This document shows positions 1 through 49,298 of a stretch of DNA of 64,000 bases, one piece after another. This DNA is from Flabesymbios commensalis (taxonomy: Eukaryota; Annelida; Polychaeta; Terebellida; Flabelligeridae), in NCBI GenBank assembly GCA_964017125.1, contig OZ024909.1, positions 50,755,804 through 50,819,803 of the forward strand, given 5' to 3'. A program made the translations under genes and the position numbers. Numbering within the stretch: the first letter of the stretch is position 1; each line of letters starts with the position of its first letter. Under the pieces are notes generated by a model, which did no database searches, was not told where the DNA came from, and worked only from the letters and a program-made list of their open reading frames with translations.

Positions 1-370
1 CAAACTCTAAAACTTAGCACTTGAATGGTTAATGATCTGTTCATGTGGCATTGAAAATACCAGAATTCTGATATATATTTTGTTGGATACAACATTCATA
101 AGATATAGTATAGGAATATACAAATTCTGACTAGACTAGAATTATTATACCGCTTCTAAACATTAGTAATACGTTAGTTTGATAAATATGTAATTGTGTA
201 AACAACCCAGTAAACAGACAATAAGATGGGTGCTGTACAAATATTACAATCACACAGCATGTACACAAAAAACTCCACTTGGCGAATACTATCACCATGA
301 TAGTGTGACGTCAGTATGACGACGATGTTGGTTTAATGTTGGACCGACATCTGGGATAATGACACAATAT

Positions 371-477
371 CCCAGCAAATACAAAGCATTTGTATAACAT
401 TTGTACAATGTTGGACCAACGTCGTAGACGTTGGTCCGACGTTGTACAAATGTCATACAAATGTTTTGTTTGCTGGG
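371..477. repeat. CCCAGCAAAC-type palindromic MITE
   Basis: Starts CCCAGCAAATAC and ends TTTGTTTGCTGGG. The two arms (CATTTGTACAATGTTGGACC and its inverse) pair almost throughout around a short centre, ACGTCGTAGACGT. It lies 1 bp from the TTAA of the next element. Non-coding and probably non-autonomous. Confidence 0.8.
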
Positions 478-478
478 A

Positions 479-715
479 TTAACCCTCAAAGCGCTAAGCA
501 CGACCATGTCGTTTTTAATTTGTTTTATTATCCGATCAAATCACAGATATTGGGAATGAAACGAGTGTTTAAACATCAATATCTGCAAAAGTTAGGCTTC
601 AAATTAAACAAATATGAGTAATTTTCAACCAGTTGAAGTTGTGGATCGCGGTAGCGAGACACAACTTCAAGTGTGTGAAAATTCAAATTATATAATTCAG
701 TGCTTGAAAGGTTAA
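479..715. mobile_element. TTAA-flanked MITE, family B (piggyBac-like)
   Basis: TTAACCCTCAAAGCGC at the left and TGCTTGAAAGGTTAA at the right. The centre is a hairpin, GTTGAAGTTGTG then GATCGCGGTAGCGAGA then CACAACTTCAAG. TTAA target and CCCTT ends are typical of piggyBac MITEs. No coding capacity. Confidence 0.75.
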
Positions 716-1138
716 AATAAAATTGTCTGAAATCCATTGAGCAATTGCTGCTGTCACAGTTTGGTTTCGTACAAAAAAAATAGCATCAAGACATGGTTTG
801 TGGGAGCGATGTGCTACAAATATACCGTTCAACCTAAATTATCAGTATGCAGCGGTTGGCTACATCATTCGATTGATAAGAGATATAATATTATTATGAA
901 ATCGGGTATATCACACTAATGAAGTAAACATAACACCTAAAATTGAAGACTTACTAATATAATTATTTTCTAGTTACATTCGTTCAGCTAAATTTCAGGT
1001 TTATGAAATAATATCAGGTGCTGTATACAAGTCAAGTATTTCCAACTAATGTATTGATAGTCTAATAATACATAATACATCATCAGCTAGTCTTTGCAAG
1101 AAACATTTGTGAAATGTCCATGAATTAATATTACCAGC

Positions 1139-1465
1139 TTAACCCTTATGTTGCCGGGACCGTATATATCCGTTTTCAAACAAATTTCAGACCAATAAAT
1201 TCAACTCGAATTGCTAAAGTATTTGTGGTAGATGCTTAGTTAATCTAATAATTACATTTTGAAGATGTATATTTTTTCATAAATTAATTATTTTTCATAG
1301 TTTAAAACATATTTTATTGACGGATTGAAACAATACAGGATTGTAATACATAGGCTTCGCTCGGAGTATTATTTTTCATCATTATTTTTCATCATTTGGA
1401 GCTGAAAATTCCAGCTTCAAATGAATGAAAAATAGGCTGAAAAAAATCGCCAGCATAAGGGTTAA
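1139..1465. mobile_element. TTAA-flanked MITE, family C (piggyBac-like)
   Basis: Begins TTAACCCTTATGTTGCCG and ends GCATAAGGGTTAA. Contains the family C arms CATTTGGAGCTGAAAATTCC and its inverse near 1395-1430. A partial second copy follows at 1530-1700. Confidence 0.7.
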
Positions 1466-1529
1466 TAATGAAGTAAATAATATTAATACCAATGGTAGCT
1501 ACTGTAAACCGGTAAGTACTGACGCTAAG

Positions 1530-1700
1530 TACTAACCCTAAAAGTTATAAAATGTTTTGTGGTAGATGCTGAAACAGTAAAATAATTCAATTTGGGAGTT
1601 GACTATTTTTCATCAATTACAATATTTTTCATCATTTGAGCTGGAAATTGCACCAGCACTTCAAATGAATGAAAAATTAAAAGACACTTCAGCACTGACC
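1530..1700. repeat. Partial family C MITE
   Basis: Repeats the family C centre, TTTTTCATCATTTGAGCTGG against CTTCAAATGAATGAAAAAT, plus the flanking GTGGTAGATGCT. Clear TTAA ends are missing. Confidence 0.5.
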
Positions 1701-1849
1701 TTAAAGCAAACTGCACTGTCAGAAAGTTGAAAATATAACATACCGTTATTTTAATTTAAAGATGAGGCAGCTACATGTAAATACTGGTAATACCTAGAGA
1801 TACAACATCATTTGATTCCACTAACAGTAACACTTGTAGTTGAACCAAT

Positions 1850-1925
1850 GTTGGTTTAAGGTCGGTCCACCATCTGCGATGCTGCCCCAACATTAAAACA
1901 ACATTGGCCCAACGTATCATGCTGG
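1850..1925. repeat. CCCAGC-type palindrome, degenerate
   Basis: ATGTTGGTTTAAGGTCGG and CCCAACATTAAAACAACATT form weak arms, ending in ATGCTGGG. It lies just past the WDR7 stop codon, in the presumed 3' UTR. Confidence 0.5.
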
Positions 1926-1959
1926 GTGGTCTGATAACATGCTGTGCTGTTTAAAGTCT

Positions 1960-38403
<36,444 letters not shown>

Positions 38404-39610
38404 TTAAACATGCGCTAAAAAAGGATGTACTGTACATACATAACAGAGAATGAACTTGTACAGATTATTGGCTTGATTATTCGGCAAACAAACACACCAC
38501 CTCCCAGGTTGTTCACAATCCATTTAGAGGCAATGAAAATTTGTTTTGACCGTTGGCCTGTGAAACCTGTATATGTGTGCCATGTTTTTAGATAGATCTA
38601 GGACCGTCACTCCCCCCCCCGTCAAATCAAAACATCACAATTGTTTCACTCCAAGTTCCAATGTGAGTAAAATTTCGCCACTTTCAAAATACAATAATGT
38701 AATACAAGTTTTCTTATGCATTAGTTCAGTATATTATAGGAGGTTAATCGGAAGCTGGCACAATGGCCCTTCTCATGTGTATTATTCTGAAAAAATTGTG
38801 GGTTGAGTGGTACGTTGGCACATCAGCAAAAGCATTCTTTTTCAAAAAGAAAAACAAGGTAGTGAGCAAAACTTTACAGTGTATCTACTGTATTCTGATA
38901 ACAATTTTACCCTGTAATTGTCCATCTGTAACACTTGAGAATGATAAACTATACATATCATATCATATGGTGTATAATGCGATTGGATATACATGTACAT
39001 GTCCCAAAAATGAACCTCACATTGAATAAACACTTACGGTATATAGTATAACTTCACACCGAGTGTCAACAAATACCACAATCACAGCTCCAACACGGAA
39101 AAAAGTTTGGCGGAGGTGTAGAGATTTATGTCATGTCAACAGTCAGACATAAACATGGGAAACTTTGTGAAAATATATGATCAGCTGTTTTATCTATGTA
39201 TTTAGCAAATGTTAAGCTGTATTTTACAGAAGTACTGGGCTGCGGTGCCACCACTCACCCAAGCGACATAAAAACGAGACTACTGGTATCCCAATACTGT
39301 TGCCAACATGATGGCACAACATTGAGAAAATGGTATTACAAATCTTGTGTATCGTGTATGCAAGCTGGCATCGACACAGCATTGAAGCAGCATTGGTTCA
39401 ATGCTAAGCCTTAAACACTTATTAGTCTGACAAAGAATTGATACAACAACGGGCCAATTACACCTGGTGTTTTCTGAGACACTTTTAATTTAATGTCTTG
39501 TGTTTTACACTGCATGTATCATCAGGTGTCAAGCCCTGCGCCTCGGTGTAACTACTAACAGAACAAGCCAATGTGATGCATCTGATATTTGAAAGGCCTG
39601 CTGTGTATGC

Positions 39611-39831
39611 CAGGGCTCAATTTAGGTAATCAACTCTTAGGGGTGCATGCGCTCGTAAAATAAATAATTTAGGAGCATATTACCCTGAATGGGACTAAAC
39701 ACCTACAATTTTACTTCCACGCCTCTGTAAATTTAGAAGCGCATCGCTACTAAATCTATTTTTTTAGTACCTAGCTCATCTGAATTTAGAGCAAAATTTT
39801 AGTCGCGCGCAACCGGCTAAATTGTGCCCTG
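39611..39831. mobile_element. hAT-like MITE (221 bp)
   Basis: Ends CAGGGCTCAATTTAGG and GGCTAAATTGTGCCCTG are inverted and begin with the hAT-typical CAGGG. TATGC flanks both sides, part of an imperfect duplication. No coding capacity. Confidence 0.65.
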
Positions 39832-40157
39832 TATGCTGCCGGGCCCATATTTGAGTCATTAGAGGATTTAATATTGTGCAGGACTACACTGTATACTGCA
39901 TCTGGTTGTGTGTCAGTTAAGCGGAAACCTTGTTAGCACCTTGAAGGCAAAATTCTATACCCTGTATAAATTATGTGATCCATAAATTCACGGAGTGTAC
40001 ACATGTATTGGTTAAGATGATCATAAAGTTCAATAAATATATTAAATTTTTTTTGCCCTCATTTAAATTATCAGCTTCTAATTATTCACTATTAGAACTA
40101 ACTTACAATTTAACAACAAAATAAAAGCATTCATTATACATATATATACAGAATACT

Positions 40158-40297
40158 ATATTTATTCTAATAAACGCCCATACTCCGACGCCCACCCCCC
40201 GGATGTGAATATAAAACACAATAAAAAATTACTCTAATAAGCGCCAATCCCCCCTGTATTCTAATTAACACCCCCTGGCGTTTATTAGAATAAATAT
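40158..40297. mobile_element. TTTATTCTAATAAACGCC MITE
   Basis: Perfect inverted ends ATTTATTCTAATAAACGCC and GGCGTTTATTAGAATAAAT around a C-rich core. Relatives lie at 17804-17977 and 59890-59962, with a weak one near 10204. Confidence 0.75.
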
Positions 40298-43200
40298 GGT
40301 ACATCATATACTGTATCTTAGTGAAATTTATTGTTTAATGTTTAATGAATAATAGTTTAGAAAACCGATCTTGCCTTAAAAATAAAATCAGTGTGGCACA
40401 CAGCAAAGACACTACAAATATTAAACATTGAACAACCTCTTCCACAACTTATAGTATCACACTGGAAATAACAAAGATTTACGTCGATCATAAATTGTAA
40501 AGTAAATACATCCAAGAAGGAAGTATTTGTTTCAAGAAGAGTTGTTTTCCAGGTCAACAGGTATTGGGTAACTAGTACGTCAGGATTATTGTTGTATAGA
40601 TTATGATAGACGTATGCAGGATGAGCGATTTTGCATGCTAAATATACATTGTAAAGGCCTGTAGTGTGTTCTTTTTTACATTAACATGGTTAATTTGAGG
40701 ATGGATTTGCTAGAATAAATAGTATTGATAATAAATACTGATGAAAAAACGGTGACAGGGGTATTTGTTAAACATGCACAAACTATTTATCAATTGCATA
40801 CACATTTTATAAATTTGGTCTGGACAATAATATTTATAACTGATAATCATCATAATTATTATCAGAAGACTAAAAAAAGAGTCTGGTGATCTAGTAAGTT
40901 TTATTCTGAATTAGGTGGGAAATACTGGACACACTTTTGATTCAAGATCAAAGTAACTGATGGAACAGTAATAGGCAGTGTGAAAAAAAACATAATCATT
41001 TTTTAAACAGAAAATAAAAAATCGCTTATCAATTCTAATTTTGATTTTAAACTACAAATGTTTTTTAAACAAATGTCTCCATGCATTTCAAATAAATGTT
41101 ATTGCATTGTAGATATATAGTTTTGCAAGACATTGCTTCGCTAAACCAAAAAAAGCACGGCTTTGATAAAAAAAAATACACTGTGACTTTCTAAATAAGA
41201 TGAGGTCATGCTCAGCATGTTCTGTAAATTTCACGGAAGTCCAATTATAATACCGGTATCTGATACATCTTTCACAGAGCTTTGCTTGAATATATGGTAT
41301 GCTAAGAAAGCATACATGTGCATGATCCCAGCACAACATTGAACAGATTATGGAAACTCAGGAAAATGGCAAAGAAGAAAGCTGGAAGAGTGCACATACA
41401 AAGGTCTACTAATATAAATATTTCAACAGCATCACGAGCATGACACCGGAGTTGAGCTTGAAACAACAATACATGTAGTTTCTTTTCAGGTAAGGCCATC
41501 TCATCACAGGGACACAAACAACATAATACTTTGCCTTCTTATTGAACCCACCAGATGTTTCTTCCATTGTTTTACACCATTTGACCTGACACATGAGTAT
41601 AGAGAATATAATATATGCATTACATATATAGTAATTCATGTAATATTCCACTGATCGATACACTAAATTAAATCTGTTAATTGAATTTGACAAAATAATA
41701 ATACTGAGATAATTCAAAAAATAAATAAAATATCATTTCAGTGCCACATATATATCCTGTTATAGAGGATTTTTATTAAAACCTGTGGAATGCATGCAAA
41801 GCAGCCAATACCAGACTGAGGTCAATAAACAAAATAAGTTATAATCAAAATCAAATATTTACCTATTTAACTTATTACTGCTAAGTTTTTTAAATTTTGC
41901 AAGCTACGTAAAACCACTTTTGATTAATACATTTTATATGTGTATTGAAATATCGCCTTTCAATTGTTTTCATATTTTTTGTAGCAAAAGTTCAACAGTT
42001 CTGTCAAATCATAAAGAATGAAAATACATTTTTTAACTGAACATAACAAAATTCTTAACTCCATTGATTTAGGTACCGGCAAACAGAGATTAATTGGAAA
42101 GTTTTTTTATCCATCATTTGGTAGCTTGATTATCAATCAATATTTATATAACATATCTAAAGCTGTTAGGGTATACCGTAATAAAATAACATGTATACAG
42201 TATGGGAGAACCGGTGTACCTTTTAGTCAATCTACACCCGGTTACTATGGCTACGTGCATGCGAAGGTTGTGATGATCATGCCTTATTTCAACAATCATA
42301 AAAATAAATGATGTTAAAGATCATATTAATTAGGCCTAATTAAAACAAAGACACAAATCAATGAAAAGAAAAAAAGTCATCAGCATATTGTCAACCAGTT
42401 TTTTATGTTTAGAAAACATTCTTAGTCAGTTAGTCACAATATTTTTCGCAAAGCCAGCTCAGCAAAAGTTAATCTGGAATGAGTCTCTATAACCATGATA
42501 ACTTTACCCCTCCTGGGGGCTTCACATAGAAATGTTTTAAAGTAAGGAACTCCTAGAAAGTAAGGAACTCTTAAAAAATCATCATAGAAAAGTTTAGTAG
42601 ACTAGTTATTTTTCGATACATATGTTTGTTTGTGCATCAATGAGTGTTTTTGATAAACTGTTCAGGCGTTTGACTTTCTCTATACTAGTCTACTCTTGAA
42701 TCACAATCTGGGCTTGATGTCGTGTGCGATCTCACCCCTTAGCCTGACATAGGCTAAGTCTTAGAAATGAAGCCTTGTCCCTCCGTCATTCAATGCCAAT
42801 GCAACATTTGGCAATGGTCCCATAAATATTCATTAATCAGTGAATAGTGCAATCCTTTTATTACTTTGATCACAAAAATTTTAAAACTTTTTTAGTTTTA
42901 ACTGCCGACATGCTAAAAGAAATATTTGACAACATTCCACTGTGTTAACTCAGCGAAAAAAATGTTGTGCTAGATCAAAATCTGAGCTAAATTATAAAAA
43001 CCTGCAAAAACTGTGACCTCAACATGCTCAAGGTAGCTAATTGCGAAGGGATACAAAATCCAGAACATCACCCAGACACTTGCCCCGCAATACAGTAATG
43101 TTCAGTAGCAACAATACCATTTATGCATATAACAGGGCTCATACAGGATTCAATAAAAAAAAAATCAAATACTTTTAATGACTTTTTCAAGGACCTTTTT

Positions 43201-44273
43201 CTGTTTTTCAAGGACCAAACTATAATCTTCCCAAGCATATATCATAGGGTATTAGCAAAGAAGTTTATGGACAATTTCACATAAAGGGTGCATTTAGGAG
43301 CAATTGAAACTTAACACAATTTCTTAGCAAAATACTGCTAGATAGTTATATGGAGCAATTTTTTATTTTGGCAACTTGGGTTGTATGGGGAAGCTACCTA
43401 TAGGCTGTCTATACACATGCTGTATAATTTAAAAGTCAATGAAGACGTCACAGAGGACATGTGGTAGCCGTACCCTCGGATCATCCACCCAGATGTGGTA
43501 CATTCGTGGAGGAGCAGGCTGTACTGAGCATGGAAAAGCTACTAGCGGTAAGTAAGTAGTAGTAGTAGTTAGTAAATAATTGCTTTATGTCACTTTTCAG
43601 CACTAATGGTCTTTCAAGTGACATAAAAACGTTGTAGACAATTGATAGGATGATTGATGTATGTCAGATTTTTTTTTAAAGACGGGACCAGGCACTCCCC
43701 TGTGAGTTGCTTCATTGAACTTAAACTTCAACAATACTTTATTGATACTCAATTCAATAGGCCTACACTGAGTGTACCCTACAGGCTACAGTACAGTACC
43801 AACACTAGGGTGGTCAGGCCATTTTTTTAATATGAAAATATCATATCGTACTGTATACCACATTAAAGGTATTGCCATAACAATAAGATAGACATTTCAT
43901 TTTATGCTGTAGGTGAAAAATTCACTGAGTTATAGCCATTTCAAATTTTGAATATTGTTCATTTTTCTGCTCGTTTTCACGTTTTTTTTCTTGGTGGTTA
44001 CATAATGTTATAAATACACATAACACAGATTTTTAAACACACAAATATTTTATTTGTGTATTAGTAACATCAGTGTATGATATTATAGGGAATCCATAAA
44101 TGTTTGATGCATAAAAAAACAACTACATGCCATATTAGAAGAACAAGCTTACAATTGTTACTGCTTAATGCCTCCTAGTTTTCGTTGTTTTAATGACCAG
44201 AACAAAGCCCTGGGTTGTACAGTATATACTGGATTGTAGTATTACCCCCACAGTCACCCACAACACTGAAGAA

Positions 44274-45765
44274 AGGCAGAGGGCAGAGAGTAAGAGAGTG
44301 GAGAAAGAGAGTCCTGAGATATAGAGAAAGAGATATAGAGAGAGGAGAAAGAGAAGAGGAGTAAAAGAGAGAAGAGAGGAGAGAGAGAAATAGTCTGGAG
44401 AGACGGTGAGGAGAGAGTGAATGGAGAAAAAGTGAGAATAGAGGGAGAGAGCGCGATAAAAAGAGTGAAGAGAGAGAAGAAGAAGGGAAAAAGAGGAGAG
44501 GGAGAAGAGAGAGAAGGAAACGAGAGAAGAGGAGAGAGAAAAAGGAGAGAGAAAGAGAAGAGAGAGAAAGAGAGGAGAAAGCAAGCTAGACATAGAGAGG
44601 GAGAGAGATAAAGAGTCTTAGATAAAGAGAGAGAGAGATAAAGAGAGTGAGGAAAAAAAGAGAGTGAGGAGAGAGAGATGGGAGAGAGAGATGAGAGACA
44701 GAGATGAGAGAGAGATGAGAAGGACAGATGAGAGAGAGGGACAGTTGAAAGAGAGATGAGAGATAGATGAGAGAGAGAAATGAGAGAGGGATGAGATAGA
44801 GATGAAGGAGAGAGATGAGACAGAGATGAGATAGAGATGAGATAGAGATGAGAGAGAGATGAGAGGGACAGATGAAAGAGAGATAAATGAGAGAGAAATG
44901 GGAGAGAGAAATGAGAGAGGGATGAGATAGAGATGATAGAGAGAGATGAGGGAGAGAGATGAGACAGAGATGAGATAGAGATGAGATAGAGATGAGAGAG
45001 AGATGAGAGGGCCAGATGAAAGAGAGATGAGAGATAGATCTATGAGAGATAGATGAGAGAGGGATGAGATAGAGATGAGAGAGAGAGAGATGAGACAGAG
45101 ATGAGATAGAGATGAGAGAGAGATGAGAGAGACAGATGAGAGAGATGGACAGATGAAAGAGAGATGAGAGATAGATGAGAGAGAGAGATATGAGAGAGAT
45201 GAGAGAGAGAGACGAGAGAGATGAGATAGAGATGAGATAGAGATTAAGGGAGATGAGAGGGACAGATGAGAGAGAGAGAGAGATGAGAGAGGGAGAGAGA
45301 GAGAGAGATATGAGAGAGAGAGATCAGAGAGAAAGAGATGAAGGAGAGATGAGAGAGAGAGAGATGTAGGAGAGATGAGAGAGAGATGAGAGAGAGAGAT
45401 GAGAGAGAGATGAAAGAGCGATGAGAGAGAGTGAGAGAAGAAAGATAAAGGGAAGAAATAGATAGAGAAGAGCGAGAGATATAGGAGAGATATATAGAGA
45501 GAGGAGAGAGATTGAGGAGCAAGAGAGAGGAGGGAGAGAACGAGAAGAGAGACAGAGGAAAGAGAGTGAAAGAGAGAGAGAGAGATAAGAGACAGAGATG
45601 GGAGAAAGAGCTGAAAGAGATAGCGGAGACAGAGATAGAGGAGAGATAGATAGAGGATAGAGAGAGATAGAGAAGACGGAGATATAGAGAAAGAGAGAGA
45701 GGAGAAAGAGAGAGAGGAGGGGAGAGAACGAGAAGAGAGAGAGTGGAGAAGAGAAGAGAGAGTCA
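44274..45765. repeat. GA-rich minisatellite (about 1.5 kb purine tract)
   Basis: The plus strand is almost purely A and G with occasional T. In the centre, units such as GAGAGAGATGAGACAGAGAT and GATAGAGATGAG recur, for example a higher-order block near 44790-44900 repeated at 44940-45030. Long serine/leucine/histidine frames on the minus strand are artefacts of the repeat. Confidence 0.9.
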
Positions 45766-46588
45766 AATATATTTATCCTCTCTCTTCTTTCTGTCTCCTC
45801 TCTCTAGGGCCTACCTGTTAGGGGAATACTACAATCCCTATTATTACAATCCCTATATATTTTATATAATACATACATACAGTCTATTATATATATGGTC
45901 TAAAAAATCTCCTAGGGTTGAGTTTCATCTTCAGCTTGAGGGTATGTTGTCAAGTGATTTGGTAAGAGAGGGTACCTGTAATATGAGCAAAATGTATCAT
46001 TGTATAAATTTGTAAATATTGATTGACAATCTAAAGTAGAAATCATAAGCCAAGGTAATATCAGTAGGCTAATACACTTGTACCTTGAGCTCACCACAGG
46101 CAAGATTTTTGACTGGGCTATTACTTTAAGCTGTAGGGCAAACTAGGGCCTATACTAGTCTAGATAGTACTAGCTGGTACTTCAGTGAAGTAAAAGCTAA
46201 TTCAGGCTTAATTTTTTTTATTTAATGATAATCATCAATTATAGCCTAACCATATCTGGGCCTATTCAGTCTACTAACTATAAACCATTGACATTGCACT
46301 CCCAGCCTGCAGGTGCATGTAACATGTATAGCTAGGCTTTTTTATTTCAAGTCTGATGTATGCATTGACACCATAGGCCTATAGCGAAAAAAAGAAAAAT
46401 AAGCTAGGTCTATGTCAAAAATAAGTATAGATCTAGACCTATAAGCAGTTTAAGGCATAAAGAAATTGTTAAGCTAAAGCCAAAGGTTTATTGAATGGTA
46501 TGAGATGGCTTGATTAGCATTGTTGTGGCGAGGTAAACAAGGCTGGAGTTTGACACGTGCTTTCCTGTCAGTGGTGCGGGGCGTGAAA

Positions 46589-46682
46589 ATGACAGCAGCC
46601 AACGACGGGTGCCGTGGCAAAAAGGCTCGCGCTCATTTGCGCTACATGCTTTTGACCCAATTTAACTTCGAGGCACAAGAGT
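46589..46682 (+). CDS. EIF2AK1: Candidate EIF2AK1 exon 1
   Basis: An ATG in good context (GTGAAAATGA) opens 31 codons plus 1 nt, MTAANDGCRGKKARAH... to EAQE, before a GTATGT donor. Phase 1 fits the acceptor of the exon at 53083. The stretch is richer in G+C and CpG than its surroundings, with E-box CACGTG motifs at about 46553 and 46882. No homology to vertebrate HRI can be claimed for so short and variable an N-terminus, so this rests on phase, donor and context only. Confidence 0.4.
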
Positions 46683-48259
46683 GTATGTTTATCTTTACTT
46701 CGGCATATTCATCTAATTTCTTCGATGAAAAATACTATTTCTATTTGTTCCTTGAATATTCCCAATTTTTAATCTGTATTTTTTTCAACTTGTCATTATT
46801 TTCTTACCATAATTTGTATACTGTTTTGAAGAACGGCATATCTTCTTTGCATCTGAACCATGGAAAATTACAGCAGAAGACCACGTGACCTCGCGACATG
46901 CGGTTTAGTGAGATGAGCCGCGAGAGCGTTGTCCAAAATGGCCGCGCCCATGTTTGTCAACAATCAAAATTGAACGATAATCCAGCGGCGATAACAAAAT
47001 ATTGACAATTCTTTAAAAGTTGAAATTTTCGTCATTTGCGGCAAATTACCTTATCTACCGATTAATATAATTGTATCCCAGATTAACATTAAAAGAATAA
47101 ACAAAAAACAGCATTTTGTTACACCTCCATCCCTAATGCATTCTGAAGCTGAAGCGATCCGCAGCGCATTCCTTTGACCTCCCTACCAACACACTGACAG
47201 TGACACAGTCACAGAAAACTTCCACCAGTTTTTTTAGAGGAAACAGTGTCAGTGACCGAGCAAATTGGAAAAAAGTCTACTGTGAAACAGACTGGTCTGT
47301 AGGCCTAGCCTGTACTGTAGTGTACTGTGTAGTGTAGCCTGTAGGCCTACCCGGTAGGTCCTATGACTATGACATCTATGTGACGTATGTCTGTATGTGG
47401 TCTGAGCCTGAATTGAGCAGTTGAGCTGGAATTGAAAACATGGAAAATGAATGCCCGATGAGAATGGCAAAAAAAAGAAAAACTAGTCTATATAATATAT
47501 ATTATAATTATATTATATATTATGATAGTTGTGTCAATGAAATTTGAATCATCATTCAACGCACAAACCTTAACGTTAGTCTAACCTATACTCTAGGCTT
47601 ATCAGATGAAACACATAACATAGGCCTAGATCTAGTTAGGTCTGTAATTCTTCTTCAATTGTTAAATTGGCTATTTATTCATAATTTTTCATACAAACGT
47701 TCAAAATGACAAAGTCAAAATGTCTGATTTATGCAGTTGACAGCTCTGATAACGAAAATATCTAACGTTAGAGGCTCAAATTTGTATTGACACAAAAGTG
47801 ATGCAACGGCAAAACTGTCAGTCACTGATTATCGCTCATTCTCGTTTTGTCTGATGAAGAGAATAGTCATGTTACATTCTCCGTAGGCCTAAGCGTTATT
47901 TAACTTATAATCATGATAATAACCATGTTATTTTGTTACCCCTTTCAGTGCGGGGGATATTTTCCAGTAGTATCTACATTCTAACTACTTTTTGACAATA
48001 AAAATAGACTAGACTACTGACTGAAATTAATTGAAAACCAAAATTAAAGAATCATCCAGCTGCAAAACGCGCATGCCTGGGACGGTAACCTGTGCAACAG
48101 TCCTCTCATGGCTTTTCACTGACATCTAAATTTACGCTAAAGACGGATTTTCTGTCTACTGGGACGGTCAAGTGTAGGCCACAGTAGCCTATTGAGTACA
48201 GATTGACGGCATCAATATAGCCACTGAACTGATTAGTCTACAAGATACTACTCAAACGA

Positions 48260-48343
48260 AACATTGATCCAATGCTGTTTTAATGTTAGGCCAACGTTGG
48301 GCCAACATTGCATAAAGTCATACAAATGTTTTGTGTTTACTGG
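48260..48343. repeat. CCCAGC-type palindrome
   Basis: ACATTGATCCAATGCTG at the left, then GTTAGGCCAACGTTGGGCC in the centre and AATGTTTTGTGTTTACTGGG at the right. It is a member with a good right end. Confidence 0.55.
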
Positions 48344-49298
48344 GTGACGATACAAGCTTGGGGGTCAAGTAGTTTCCAAATCCCCGCAGTAATACAGTCA
48401 GTTTGTTTGCAAGTAGGCGACCAAGTAGGGGCAAAGGCCAAGAGCTTTGACTTATTAACTCATAGATGTCACTCAAGTATATATGAACTTGCTGTGATTT
48501 GAGAACTTGATCTTAATGAGGCTTTGGGTATGAAACGCATATTTAGTATTATTATGGAATAGGGCCTTGGCCTACCCGCGAATTTTGACAGTTGACTACA
48601 CCTTTAAAAGTCCGAGACCGAGTCAAGACAGGAACTGAGTAGGCCTAAGTCAGTCAACTCGGTCTAGAGTCAGTGCATTTGTCTGTTTGTGTCAATTGTG
48701 AATGGTGTTACTCATCACTGATGACATCAGGTTCGATACCATGTTAATAAATACTATCACATTGAAATCTTTACGGGGTGTATATCTTCATACAGCAAAC
48801 GTATACATATTTTAACACAGCCACGGGTGTATATAAAATAACCTACACTGTAGCCTGTAGTCTACTATGTTATAATTTAATTGTTAGACCTGTAAAGTGT
48901 AAGGCTGTAGGCCTATGCAATATGGCCAGATGATCTTAACTTTTCTAATGCAAATAAGAGAAAGTTAAGATGATCTTAATTTTAGGATTTTTTGTGGGAT
49001 GAGTCCCAGGCTGTAGGCCTAGGCCCTAGTGTAGCCTAGGCAGCACATGTGACATGTCAGACATGCATGTCCGAAATAAGAAAAACAGGATTATGGACAT
49101 ATCAAGAAGCGAAGCAGTACCGGTAGACTCTAGGCCTACAGTCACAATGTCTGAATATATCATATCGCGTATATTTTTTCTTCGATCTAGGTAATAATGA
49201 TCATGCACAATATCCTACATTTCAGATATTATAGAATGTCATTGACTTTGAATTAATGTTATTTTTATAAGCATTAAATTGTGTTCTTAATAATAAAC

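Larger units (their letters stand above)
1..1959. other. Region downstream of WDR7: 3' UTR and repeats
   Basis: No gene seen. The WDR7 3' UTR must begin here. Weak candidate polyadenylation signals on the minus strand are ATTAAA at 1755-1750 and AATAAA at 1318-1313. The rest contains CCCAGC palindromes (371-477, 1850-1925) and TTAA elements (479-715, 1139-1465, 1530-1700). Confidence 0.5.

Noticed and set aside
42018-42311. 97-codon open frame in the intergenic region
   Set aside because: No recognisable family, splice context or promoter. The length is expected by chance in AT-rich DNA of this extent.
44618-45766. A 382-codon minus-strand open frame rich in SLSHLSLIS
   Set aside because: It is the translation of a purine-rich tandem repeat. 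No family resembles it, other frames are open too, and codon content follows the repeat.
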